Assembly (NCBI RefSeq): GCF_023243115.1
Contig: NZ_CP085081.1
Coordinates: 4,421,001-4,485,000 of the forward strand
Direction: 5' to 3'
DNA from: Sediminicoccus sp. KRV36
GTDB taxonomy: Bacteria > Pseudomonadota > Alphaproteobacteria > Acetobacterales > Acetobacteraceae
Length of the DNA stretch: 64,000 nt
The number at the start of each line of letters is the position of its first letter. Positions within the stretch are counted from its first letter, which is position 1. Made by a program: the position numbers and the translations under genes. Of the stretch, positions 26,440 to 35,179 are shown in pieces. Below the pieces are notes generated by a model, which saw only the letters and a program-made list of their open reading frames with translations, made no database searches and was not told the DNA's origin.

Positions 26440-27519
26440 ATGGCGCGGATCGGAATCGACGCGCATGTCCTCGATGGCAAATTCCAGGGGAGCCGCACCT
26501 GGACCGAGAATGTGCTCCTGCATCTGCCAAAGACGCCCGGCGGCCACACCTGGGTGATCTATTCCGCCGACCCTTCGGCGACTCGCGCGCAATATCCCGC
26601 ACCCTGCTTTGAGCACCGCCGCATCGGCGCAAAAGGGCGCCTTGCGCGCTTGCTCCTGTTCTGGCCGTTTGCCGCGGTGCGGCACGGGCTGGATGCGCTG
26701 GTGACCAATTATGTCGCGCCACCACTCTGTCCCGCGCGTCAGATCGTCGTGCTGCATGACCTGCTGTTCGAGAGTAATCCCGGCTTTTTTCCACCTCTGA
26801 TGCGCTGGCGGTTGAAACTGCTGTGCCGTTTGAGCGCCTGGCGCGCGGCGGCCATCCTCACCTGCACGCGCCATGCGAAAGCCGAGATCGCCCAGCGCTA
26901 TCGCGTGCCGGAGGGGCGTATCCACCTGGCGCCTGCAGCCGCCGCCCCACCCGCACCGCCGGGGGATGAAGACCTGGCGTATATCCAGGCGCTGCAACCG
27001 TATTTTCTATGTGTCGGGCGGCTTGAGCGGCGCAAGAATATCGGCCTGGCCCTGACCGCCAGCGCGCCATTGAGGGCGGAAAGCATACGCCTCGTCGTTG
27101 TCGGTCGGGAAGACACCGATGTCGGCGATCTGCCGCAGGCGCTTGCCGAAGCACCGGGGGTTGTGCATCTGCGCGATGCCTCGCCTGCGCTGTTGAGCGG
27201 CCTCTATGCCGGCGCCACGGCGCTGATCTTCCCCAGCCTGGGCGAAGGATTTGGAATCCCCGTTGTCGAAGCTTTGGCCAGTGGCACGGCCGTCATCGCC
27301 TCCGCGCATGGTGCGATCATGGAGGCGGGCGGTACCGTCACCCATTACTTCGACCCGACAAGCCCCGATGCGGCAGCGACCCTCGAAGGGTTGATGCGGC
27401 GCGCGGTCGTCGGCGAACTCACGCCCGATCCAGTGCTGGTGGCGGCGCATCTTGCGCAATTCGACTGGGCCAGAAGCGCCGCGGCTCTCGACGCCGTCGC
27501 GACTGAGGTCAAGCGGTGA
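26440..27519 (+). CDS. Glycosyltransferase family 4 (GT-B fold)
   Basis: A 359-residue GT-B glycosyltransferase. The acceptor half begins MARIGIDAHVLDGKFQGSRT, and HDLLFESNPGFFPP is the typical central segment. The donor half contains FLCVGRLERRKNIGLAL and the EX7E-like region FPSLGEGFGIPVVEALASG. It starts seven bases after the beta-helix stop and its own stop overlaps the next gene (GTGA), so three genes form one operon. It probably adds a sugar to the repeat unit. Confidence 0.92.
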   Translation: MARIGIDAHVLDGKFQGSRTWTENVLLHLPKTPGGHTWVIYSADPSATRAQYPAPCFEHRRIGAKGRLARLLLFWPFAAVRHGLDALVTNYVAPPLCPARQIVVLHDLLFESNPGFFPPLMRWRLKLLCRLSAWRAAAILTCTRHAKAEIAQRYRVPEGRIHLAPAAAAPPAPPGDEDLAYIQALQPYFLCVGRLERRKNIGLALTASAPLRAESIRLVVVGREDTDVGDLPQALAEAPGVVHLRDASPALLSGLYAGATALIFPSLGEGFGIPVVEALASGTAVIASAHGAIMEAGGTVTHYFDPTSPDAAATLEGLMRRAVVGELTPDPVLVAAHLAQFDWARSAAALDAVATEVKR

Positions 27520-29714
27520 CAGCCCCCCCTTCTTCGCCAAAGCTGATCCGCGCTGCCGGCCTCGACGTCACTCTTTTCGTCATGTTCGTCGCATCAGGAT
27601 TTTGTGGGCTGGTTTACCAGATCGTCTGGGTGCGTCTCGCCTTCGCTGAGTTTGGCGTGATCACGCCCGTGCTGTCGGTCGTGCTGTCGGTCTTCATGGT
27701 GGGCCTGGGCATCGGAACCTGGCTCGGCGGGCCGGTCGCCCGGCACCTGGGCGCGCGGTTCGGCATTTCGCCCGTATGGCTCTACGCGGCAGCCGAGTTG
27801 CTGATCGGCCTCGGCGCGTTCGTCGTACCGGTGATGTTCAGTGCAGGAAGCGACTGGCTGCTGACGCAGGGGGCGTCCAGTTCATCGCGCTATCTCGCCT
27901 TGTCGGCGCTGTTCATTGCCGCAGCGCTGCTCCCCTGCTGCATCATGATGGGTGCGACGCTTCCCCTGATGATGGATTTCCTGCGCCAGGCGAAGCGCGA
28001 TGATACGCGCAGCTTCAGCTTCCTCTATTTGGCGAATGTGATCGGCGCGATGCTCGGCACCATCGCAACCGCGGTCGTGCTGATCGAGGTCTTTGGTTTT
28101 TCGCACACATGGAAGATCGCGGCGGGCCTGAACCTGTGCATTGCCATCGCTGCCCTGGTTCTTGCCCGTCGGGTGCCGCATGCGCCGCTGCCGCTGGCCA
28201 CCATGGCCCGCCGGGCAGCAACAGCGCCTGCCGGGTCCTGGCGCCTATGGGTGCTGTTCACCACCGGCTTCACGAGCCTGGCGCTGGAGGTGGTCTGGAC
28301 GCGCGCCTTCACCTTCGTGCTGCACACCACGATCTACGCCTTCGCCATGATCCTGGCGACCTATCTGCTGGCGACCTGGCTCGGCTCGCTGGCCTATCGC
28401 GTGCAGCACAACAGCCCAAAGGCGCCGGGCAATGCCGGGTTGCTGCAGGCCCTCGGTCTCGCGGTGCTGCTACCGGTGGTGCTGAACGACCCGGCCATCC
28501 AGGCGAGCACGGTGATCGTGCTGGCCAGCATCCTGCCGGCCTGTTTCATCCTGGGCTATCTGACGCCCCGCCTTGTTGATGAATACTCCCAGGGCAATCC
28601 CGATCTGGCGGGCCGCTGCTACGGATTGAACATCCTGGGCGGCATTCTTGGGCCGCTCGTTGCCGGCTATCTCCTGCTGCCTTTCCTGGATGTGCGGGTC
28701 GCGCAGATCGTGCTCGCCGGCCCGATCCTGGTCATGGCCGCCGTGTCGCTGTCGAGCGCCACGGCCGGCGCGGCGCGGCGCGTTGGCGTCGGGATCACGG
28801 CCGCAGCCTTGCTCGTCATCGGCGGGGCATTCAGCCACAGCTATGAGGAGGGCGCCGTCCGCAGCGGCCCGCGCGAGGTGCATCGCGACCACGTCGCGAC
28901 GGTCGTCGCCTTCGGGCAGGGCATGGATCGCGGCCTGCTGGTCAATGGGACGGGCATCGCGAAGCTCACGCCGATCACGAAAGTCATGGCGCATCTGACC
29001 CTGGCCGAGCACGGGGCCGCCCAGTCAGCCGCGGCGATCTGCTTTGGCATGGGCACCACATTGCGTTCGATGCACAGCTGGGGGATCGAGGCGGTCGGTG
29101 TCGATCTGGCGCAATCCGTGATCGACACCTTCGGCTTCTTCCATGCCGATGCCGCTGCGATTGCGGCGGACCCGCGCATCACGCTGATCGCCGATGACGG
29201 CCGGCGGTTTCTGCAACGCGCCGGCCGCAATTACGATGTCATCGCGGTGGATCCACCGCCACCGCCCGAGGCCGCTGGCTCCAGCCTGCTGTATTCGACC
29301 GAGTTTTACGAAGCGGTGAAGGGGCGGCTGGCGCCCGGCGGATTGATGCACCAGTGGCTTCAGACCGGAAACCAGCCGATCCTGCGGGCCAGCCTGCTGT
29401 CGCTGGCGGAGGCTTTTCCCCATGTGGAGATCTATTGGTCGGTCGAGAACTGGGGCATCCATGTGCTGGCTTCGATGCGGCCGATCCGCGTGCTGACGCC
29501 CGCCGAGCTGCTGGCCCGGATGCCAGAGGCGGCGCGGGCTGACCTGATGGAATGGTTCCCCGGCCGCACGATCGAGGAGGTGACGAGGGCGATCCTCGCG
29601 CGGCGCGTGTCTGTCAGGGATATCCTGACCGACCCGGCCGGGACGCCACGGATCACCGATGATCGGCCGTATAATGAATACTATTTGCTGCGGCACCGCG
29701 GCTTGATGCGGTGA
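27516..29714 (+). CDS. Fused membrane/spermidine-synthase-like protein
   Basis: A 732-residue protein whose first about 440 residues are a polytopic membrane domain (about twelve hydrophobic segments, opening with VASGFCGLVYQIVWVRLA, the signature of fused MFS/spermidine synthases). The last about 250 residues form a Rossmann domain similar to spermidine synthase, with ICFGMGTTLRSM, EAVGVDLAQSV, DDGRRFLQ and YDVIAVDPPPPPEAAG. The classic catalytic Asp-proximal motif of real spermidine synthases is changed, so polyamine synthesis is not assured. GTG start overlaps the glycosyltransferase stop. Such fusions are widespread and uncharacterised; here the cluster context points to modification of polysaccharide or its lipid carrier. 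Confidence 0.85.
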   Translation: MTAPPSSPKLIRAAGLDVTLFVMFVASGFCGLVYQIVWVRLAFAEFGVITPVLSVVLSVFMVGLGIGTWLGGPVARHLGARFGISPVWLYAAAELLIGLGAFVVPVMFSAGSDWLLTQGASSSSRYLALSALFIAAALLPCCIMMGATLPLMMDFLRQAKRDDTRSFSFLYLANVIGAMLGTIATAVVLIEVFGFSHTWKIAAGLNLCIAIAALVLARRVPHAPLPLATMARRAATAPAGSWRLWVLFTTGFTSLALEVVWTRAFTFVLHTTIYAFAMILATYLLATWLGSLAYRVQHNSPKAPGNAGLLQALGLAVLLPVVLNDPAIQASTVIVLASILPACFILGYLTPRLVDEYSQGNPDLAGRCYGLNILGGILGPLVAGYLLLPFLDVRVAQIVLAGPILVMAAVSLSSATAGAARRVGVGITAAALLVIGGAFSHSYEEGAVRSGPREVHRDHVATVVAFGQGMDRGLLVNGTGIAKLTPITKVMAHLTLAEHGAAQSAAAICFGMGTTLRSMHSWGIEAVGVDLAQSVIDTFGFFHADAAAIAADPRITLIADDGRRFLQRAGRNYDVIAVDPPPPPEAAGSSLLYSTEFYEAVKGRLAPGGLMHQWLQTGNQPILRASLLSLAEAFPHVEIYWSVENWGIHVLASMRPIRVLTPAELLARMPEAARADLMEWFPGRTIEEVTRAILARRVSVRDILTDPAGTPRITDDRPYNEYYLLRHRGLMR

Positions 29715-29732
29715 GCCGATGGCGCAAGCCCA

Positions 29733-31253
29733 TCAATAGGCGTTGCGGCCTCGCGCCATGGCCAGGATGGTCCGGATCAGGATCAGCAGGTCGAGACCAA
29801 TGGTCGAGTTGTGGATGTACCAGAGATCATGCTCGACGCGGCGCTGCAGCTTTTCAAGCGTATCCGTCTCCCCGCGCCAGCCATTGACCTGCGCCCATCC
29901 GGTCATGCCCGGCCGTATCCGGTGCCGGGCTGAATAGATCGCGACGGCCTGCTCGAAGCGCAGCCCCCCCACATGCGTCTGCAAGGCATGGGGGCGCGGC
30001 CCGACCAGCGACATGTCGCCAAAGATCACATTCACCAGCTGTGGCAACTCATCAATGTTCAATCGGCGCAGGATCGCCCCCACGCGCGTCACCCGCGGAT
30101 CATTGCGCGTTGTCTGCACACAGCCGGCCGCATCGGCGCAGTCATGATACATGGTCCGAAATTTCAGCATGGTGAACTGACGTTCCCCGACCCCCACCCG
30201 GCGCTGGAGGAAGAAAATCGGGCCTGGCGAGTCGAGCTTGATCGCGATGGCGGTCGCGATCAGGACGGGCATCAGCAACAGCAACAGCAGCGGAGCCAGA
30301 ATCAGATCTTCGATCCGCTTGAGTGTTCGCGCCCAAATCGGCGGCGGCGGGGCGCAAATCACGACCATCGGCACTTGTGAACGCGTATCGATCTGCTGCA
30401 TCGGCATGCCGTGCAGCGCCAGATCCGGAACCAGCTTCAGCGCGATCGGCAGCGGCGCCAGCAGACGCGTCACCTCCTCCAGGGCGACGCCCTGCGACAT
30501 CCGCCAGGAGAGCAGCACGCAGTCGGCATGCAGCCGCTCGACCCCGGCCGAGGCAGCGTCATCGAGGACGAGAACCGGCAACCCATCGAGCATTGCCGGC
30601 GCCGCCTGGCCCGGCATCACGATGAAGCCAACAATCGCCATGCCCGCCGCTTCATTCCTCGCCAGGGTGCTCGCCAGTCTTCGGGCCTCATTGTCGCTGC
30701 CGAATATCAGCGCACGGGAGGCTGCGCGTGCCCGCAGGCCCGTGTGCCGGCACAGGGCCATCAGCCCCGTACGGGTGACCAGAACCAGAGCTGGCGCAAG
30801 AAAAAGCAGAAGTATCAGGCCGTTCCGCTCGCTCAGCGTCGCGTTCAGATCACCGAAAACAACGCCGACGATACCGGGGGAGGCGATGTCGACCAGAAAA
30901 GGCAACAATGCCATCAGGCCACATGTTTGCAGCCATGCCCCGAACACCGCACCCGCCGGGAGGTCGTGAAACATTGCGATTTCATCATTATACAGGCCGC
31001 GCGCATTTGCAACGAACGAGAACAGCAAGGCCAGGCCAACCATGACCACCGGCCTGAAACCTTCGAACCAATGCCCTGGATCGCCCGCAATCGCCCGAGC
31101 CAGCACCTCAGCCAGGAGGACAGCCGCTATGTCGCCGCCCCGAAACAGGGCCTGCATATGGAGGCGAGGACGCGCCGACTGTGGGAAAACGCAGTCAGCG
31201 CGGCCAAATTCGCTCCAGGGTCTGCCAAGCGTCGGTTCGGACATCTTTGACAC
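29733..31253 (-). CDS. Undecaprenyl-phosphate sugar phosphotransferase (polyprenyl glycosylphosphotransferase)
   Basis: A 506-residue initiating enzyme that transfers a sugar-1-phosphate to undecaprenyl phosphate, the first step of exopolysaccharide repeat-unit assembly. The N-terminal half has about four or five membrane segments and a Rossmann-like region ([17 protein letters not shown]). The C-terminal catalytic domain starts near residue 310 with a hydrophobic reentrant helix and [16 protein letters not shown], then [31 protein letters not shown] and [15 protein letters not shown], all hallmarks of the WbaP/ExoY/PssY type. Start is GTG at 31253, or ATG at 31244 three codons later. It is divergent from a glycosyltransferase gene across a 209-base AT-rich gap. 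Confidence 0.93.
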   Translation of the reverse strand: MSKMSEPTLGRPWSEFGRADCVFPQSARPRLHMQALFRGGDIAAVLLAEVLARAIAGDPGHWFEGFRPVVMVGLALLFSFVANARGLYNDEIAMFHDLPAGAVFGAWLQTCGLMALLPFLVDIASPGIVGVVFGDLNATLSERNGLILLLFLAPALVLVTRTGLMALCRHTGLRARAASRALIFGSDNEARRLASTLARNEAAGMAIVGFIVMPGQAAPAMLDGLPVLVLDDAASAGVERLHADCVLLSWRMSQGVALEEVTRLLAPLPIALKLVPDLALHGMPMQQIDTRSQVPMVVICAPPPPIWARTLKRIEDLILAPLLLLLLMPVLIATAIAIKLDSPGPIFFLQRRVGVGERQFTMLKFRTMYHDCADAAGCVQTTRNDPRVTRVGAILRRLNIDELPQLVNVIFGDMSLVGPRPHALQTHVGGLRFEQAVAIYSARHRIRPGMTGWAQVNGWRGETDTLEKLQRRVEHDLWYIHNSTIGLDLLILIRTILAMARGRNAY

Positions 31254-31462
31254 TCTGCTTTTTGCGTGCTGGCCAGTCTGAGATTAAATCCTACGCATAA
31301 ATTCATCCCAACCGACTGTGTCCAGCTCATTGCGAGGGCATTCCTTAAAATTATCGCATACTTGCTCAGTTACAAAGCGATTTATGTCGTGCTTTCATAA
31401 TAACGATTGCGACCATGATGGCGCGGGGTGTCGAACGGGGCATTCGTCGCGGGAGAAGGCTC

Positions 31463-32665
31463 ATGGCACTGCCGACCAGTTTCCCCGATCCGAACTCCAT
31501 GCCGGCGGCGCCGAAACCCAGCGTGGGGCGGCTCTCGATCCTCGGAACGCGGGGCATTCCCGCCGCCCATGGAGGCTTCGAGACATTCGCGGAGCGGCTG
31601 GCCCTGCATCTCGTGGCGCGTGGCTGGCAGGTCACTGTCGCATGCCAATCACAGGGTCAGGGCCCGCATCCTGCCGCATGGCAGGGTGTGAACCTCACCC
31701 ACTACACGCCCTGGACCGGCGGAGCCCTGGGCACGATGGAGACGGATCTGCGCGCCACGCTCGGCGCCCTGCGGCAGAGCGACCTCGTGCTGACCCTGGG
31801 CTACAACACGGCCGTCTTCGGATTGCTGGCGCGCGCAGCCCGCATTCCGCATCTGATCAACATGGACGGGATCGAATGGCGCCGGGAGAAGTGGTCACGC
31901 CCCGTCAAGGCCTGGTTCTGGCTGAATGAACGCATCGCGCGGTTCGCCGCGGACCACATGATCGCGGACCATCCAGCCATAGCCGCCCATCTGTCACGCC
32001 ACACCCCGGATGAGCGCATCACGGTCATTCCCTACGGCGCCGACGCCCTGGTGACCGCCGATCCCGCGCCTTTGGCCAAGCTCGGCCTGGCAGGAAGACG
32101 CTACGCGACATTCATCGCGCGGCCTGAACCCGAGAATGGTCTGCTGGACGTCGTTGCCGCCTTCTCGCAGAAGCCGCGTGGCATGGATTTGGTCGTGCTC
32201 GGTCAGTTGGAGCGGAGCCCGTACCATCAGGCGGTGCGCGCGGCCGCCTCCGCCGAAGTCTGCTTCGCGGGAGCCATCTATGACCCGGCGACGATCCGCG
32301 CGTTGCGCGCGCATACGTCGCTGCATGTACACGGCCACCGTGTGGGCGGCACGAATCCCTCCCTGGTTGAGGCGCTTGGGGCGGGGAACCCGATCTTGGC
32401 CCATGACAACCGATTCAACCGCTGGGTGGCGGGACCGGAGATGGCCTATTTCTCCGATGTGCAAGACTGTGCCGAAGCGTTCAGCCGTCTGCTGGCGCCA
32501 GATGCGGATCTCACCCCGCTCGCCACGGCGGCCCGGGCACGCCACGCCGAGGCCTTCACCTGGCCTGCGGTGCTGGACGCCTACGAAGACCTGCTGACGA
32601 GTTGGCTGCCGTCTGTCCGCCGCGGGATCAAGCCCGCGCCAAGGCCAGTGCCGGCAACGGATTGA
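31463..32665 (+). CDS. Glycosyltransferase, DUF1972/rhamnosyltransferase-like GT4
   Basis: A 400-residue GT-B enzyme. The opening LSILGTRGIPAAHGGFETFAERLALHL matches the DUF1972 N-terminal domain found in putative rhamnosyltransferases. The C-terminal half has VIPYGAD, FIARPEPENGL and HGHRVGGTNPSLVEALGAGNP, the nucleotide-sugar site. The ATG at 31463 follows GGGAGAAGG; in-frame codons upstream to 31415 lack this. The last 38 bases overlap the convergent flippase gene. It probably acts early, adding the second sugar after the initiating transferase next door, with which it shares a divergent promoter region. Confidence 0.9.
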   Translation: MALPTSFPDPNSMPAAPKPSVGRLSILGTRGIPAAHGGFETFAERLALHLVARGWQVTVACQSQGQGPHPAAWQGVNLTHYTPWTGGALGTMETDLRATLGALRQSDLVLTLGYNTAVFGLLARAARIPHLINMDGIEWRREKWSRPVKAWFWLNERIARFAADHMIADHPAIAAHLSRHTPDERITVIPYGADALVTADPAPLAKLGLAGRRYATFIARPEPENGLLDVVAAFSQKPRGMDLVVLGQLERSPYHQAVRAAASAEVCFAGAIYDPATIRALRAHTSLHVHGHRVGGTNPSLVEALGAGNPILAHDNRFNRWVAGPEMAYFSDVQDCAEAFSRLLAPDADLTPLATAARARHAEAFTWPAVLDAYEDLLTSWLPSVRRGIKPAPRPVPATD

Positions 32666-34022
32666 CAGGCAAGGCCCGCAGCCACGCGAGAAGCCCCAGA
32701 AACAAGAGCACCCCCATCAGTGCCGAGACCGGGCCTGGCAGCGGCGCAAAGCACATCAGGATCGCGGGCAGCGCCGCCAGCAGGAAGCGCCGCCACCATA
32801 CCGGCTCCAGTCCGCGCCCGACGGCCCGCCGCGCCATCACGAGGTTGACGGTGAGCTGCACCACTTCGGACACCAGCGTGGCGAGGGCGGCTCCCTCTAT
32901 GCCGATCCACGGCACCAGCAGCCAGGACAATGCCGCGGTGACCAGCAGCGCCAACAGCATGTTCCAGACCGAATAGCCAATCGGTGCCACGCTCAGCACC
33001 AGGGCGAAGACCGTCAGATTGACGAATGCGAGCCCGATGCGCCAGCCGAACAAGGCCAGCGTGGCTGATGCCGGCGCGAAGGCATCGCCATAGACCAACG
33101 TCAGCACCGGTGCCGCGAAACCGATGGCCAGCAGGCCAACCACGAGCGAGCACGTCGCGATCAGCCGCATCATCGCATCAAAGCCCAGAAGCAGCCTTTC
33201 CCGGTCGTTGGCGAGGGCGGTGAAGATCGCCATCAAGGGGGTCAGCACCGTGACCACAACCGCAATCCCCAGATCGATGAAACGTCCGGCCGCCCCATAG
33301 AGGCCCAGCATCTCGGGTGTGCCAAGCTCCGCCACGACGAACAGATCGATGCGGGACGACAGCGCTGCGATCAACGCCGACAGTGCCATGGGCAGGACGG
33401 CGCGCACGACCACGGCAATGCCGGCCAGGCTCACGGCGTTGAACGCTGGCCGCATCAGCACCACGGTCAGCGCAAGTCCAGCCGCGCCATACAGCACGCC
33501 CGCACTGACATAGGCCAGCACCGCCATCGGCAATGGATCCGGCCACAAAAGCGCCGCGAGCGTTGTCGCGATCGCCACCACGGTAAAGCCAGCCGCGACA
33601 AGCAGCGACAGCCAGGGCCGCCCGATCACCTGGAACACGGGGTCGAAAAAGCGCGCTGCCAGAAGCGGCAGCGCCGGCATGCAGATCAGCAGCACCGCAC
33701 GCACCGGGTCAGGAGCAAGCAGGGCGACCGCGATCGCCGCGACGCCACTTGCCAGCAGTCCCAGGATCAGCCGCAGAACCAGGAAGTTGGCCAGGTATTC
33801 GCGCCGCTTGTCGCCCGTCATCACCAGGTCACGCGCAAGGATGGGCGTCATGCCGAGGTCAGCGAGGCTGCAGGCGACCGAGAGGGTGGTCACGGCCCAG
33901 GCATATGCCCCAAGCTGCTCAGGCCCCAACAGCCGCGCCAGCAGCACGAACACGATGGCCCCGGTCAGTATGTACAGGATGCGGCTGATCGCCTGCGCGC
34001 CGACGTTTTTGCCGTAGTTCAT
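32628..34022 (-). CDS. Polysaccharide flippase (Wzx/MATE-like, MVF superfamily)
   Basis: A 464-residue membrane protein with about twelve to fourteen hydrophobic segments, of the Wzx/polysaccharide biosynthesis export family. N-terminal YGKNVGAQAISRILYILTGA and LLARLLGPEQLGAYAWAVTTL are typical. It would flip the undecaprenyl-linked repeat unit to the periplasm. The ATG at 34022 lies seven bases after the upstream methyltransferase stop; a TTG at 34046 inside that gene is an alternative start. Its 3' end overlaps the convergent glycosyltransferase by 38 bases. Confidence 0.9.
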   Translation of the reverse strand: MNYGKNVGAQAISRILYILTGAIVFVLLARLLGPEQLGAYAWAVTTLSVACSLADLGMTPILARDLVMTGDKRREYLANFLVLRLILGLLASGVAAIAVALLAPDPVRAVLLICMPALPLLAARFFDPVFQVIGRPWLSLLVAAGFTVVAIATTLAALLWPDPLPMAVLAYVSAGVLYGAAGLALTVVLMRPAFNAVSLAGIAVVVRAVLPMALSALIAALSSRIDLFVVAELGTPEMLGLYGAAGRFIDLGIAVVVTVLTPLMAIFTALANDRERLLLGFDAMMRLIATCSLVVGLLAIGFAAPVLTLVYGDAFAPASATLALFGWRIGLAFVNLTVFALVLSVAPIGYSVWNMLLALLVTAALSWLLVPWIGIEGAALATLVSEVVQLTVNLVMARRAVGRGLEPVWWRRFLLAALPAILMCFAPLPGPVSALMGVLLFLGLLAWLRALPVNPLPALALARA

Positions 34023-34029
34023 CGTGCGG

Positions 34030-35007
34030 TCAGCCAGTGCAGCCAATCCAGAACGAACTTGGCAAGGTTGCGTTCGGTCGTCCTTGCTGGGGGCACAGGC
34101 GCGCCGTCAGGTCTGGATGGGTGGCATGGAGGTGATGCAGCGGCATCAGCACGCTGAAACGCGCGTTGAATGCCAGAAACGCCTCAACCAGATACTGCTC
34201 ATTCCAGAAGAAGCGGTAGTGACGGATCAATTCCTCCGGGTAGTTGCGCGGGGTGAACACGTCATGGATATGCACCAGGACACCGGGCCGGAGCCGACCG
34301 AGCCAATGGAGGATTTCCGTCAGGACGTCGCCTTGCGGCCGGATCATGTGCGAACTGTCGATGAACAGGATATCACCGGCTTCGAGCGCATCGATCAAGG
34401 CGAGGTCAGCGGCCTCCGCGGTCTGCCGCACCAGGGAGACCGGCAACTCGGCGAGCCAGGGGTTTTCATACGGTTCAATGCAGGTGTGAACGCAGGTGTC
34501 TGCGCCCTCGGCGGTGTTCATCGCGGCCGCGCGCAAGGCAACCAAAGTGGACATGCCGCAGCCGACCTCAAGAATTCGGCGCGGACGGTGCCGTCGGATC
34601 ATGCCATGCAGCACCAGCGCGTCGAGCGGGCCGAACATGGTACTGTCCCAGTGATAGGCCGGCGGGCCGGAGGGCGGTGCCTCAAAGGGCACGTCCTGCA
34701 GTTCGGCGATGGGCGCGAGGTCTTCCAGCAGCGCCGCCGCCGCGGCCAGATCAAGCTGAATGCCGGGAAGGTCACGCGGTTCATCCAGCGGGTGGCGCAG
34801 CCGGCTCATGTTGATGAGAGGCTCGTAATAGTGGTCCACCAATGGATAGAGCCCTATCCGGTCGAGGACCCGCATCGCACGCGGGGCCTGGGGCGGCGTC
34901 AACCGCCGCACCATCATGAGCGTCTGGGCTGCGGCCCACACCGCCGGCGTAATCAAGAAGTCGATGACTGGCGCAGCGCGGTGCAAGGCTCTGCCCGTCC
35001 ATGACAT
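34030..35007 (-). CDS. SAM-dependent methyltransferase (Methyltransf_24-like)
   Basis: A 325-residue protein. A central Rossmann domain carries RRILEVGCGMSTLVALRAA (motif I) and CIEPYENPWLAEL, followed by GDILFIDSSHMIRPQGDV and PGVLVHIHDVFTPRNYPEE. This is the class I methyltransferase type often found in polysaccharide or cephalosporin-hydroxylase-like families. The N-terminal about 100 residues are helical and not assigned. GGGGGT lies eight bases before the ATG. Co-transcribed with the flippase seven bases downstream. Probably methylates a sugar or other decoration of the repeat unit. Confidence 0.82.
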   Translation of the reverse strand: MSWTGRALHRAAPVIDFLITPAVWAAAQTLMMVRRLTPPQAPRAMRVLDRIGLYPLVDHYYEPLINMSRLRHPLDEPRDLPGIQLDLAAAAALLEDLAPIAELQDVPFEAPPSGPPAYHWDSTMFGPLDALVLHGMIRRHRPRRILEVGCGMSTLVALRAAAMNTAEGADTCVHTCIEPYENPWLAELPVSLVRQTAEAADLALIDALEAGDILFIDSSHMIRPQGDVLTEILHWLGRLRPGVLVHIHDVFTPRNYPEELIRHYRFFWNEQYLVEAFLAFNARFSVLMPLHHLHATHPDLTARLCPQQGRPNATLPSSFWIGCTG

Positions 35008-35179
35008 GCTAACGACCCCCTTTGCCCGTCTGCGGAAGTAGTGCTCTGTATCCTGGCCAAGTGTCGGCCAATTGGTTCAACCACTGGCACTTCGATTCCT
35101 GGTTGCTACTTGATGTAGGCTAACGCTAGCATTCGCTTATAGAAGTTGCGACAGGCGTACGAAATTTTATTGGGGCCGC
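35008..35179. promoter_or_regulatory. Divergent intergenic region with short repeats
   Basis: A 172-base AT-richer gap between the divergent methyltransferase and acyltransferase genes. It contains GGCCAA twice, a CCAATTGG palindrome at about 35080 and an AAGTG...CACTT inverted pair, then AT-rich sequence up to 35179. It should hold promoters for both directions; no single consensus is strong. Confidence 0.35.

Noticed and set aside
27516..29714. Genuine spermidine synthase (speE)
   Set aside because: The membrane fusion, cluster context and altered catalytic region argue against a housekeeping speE assignment.
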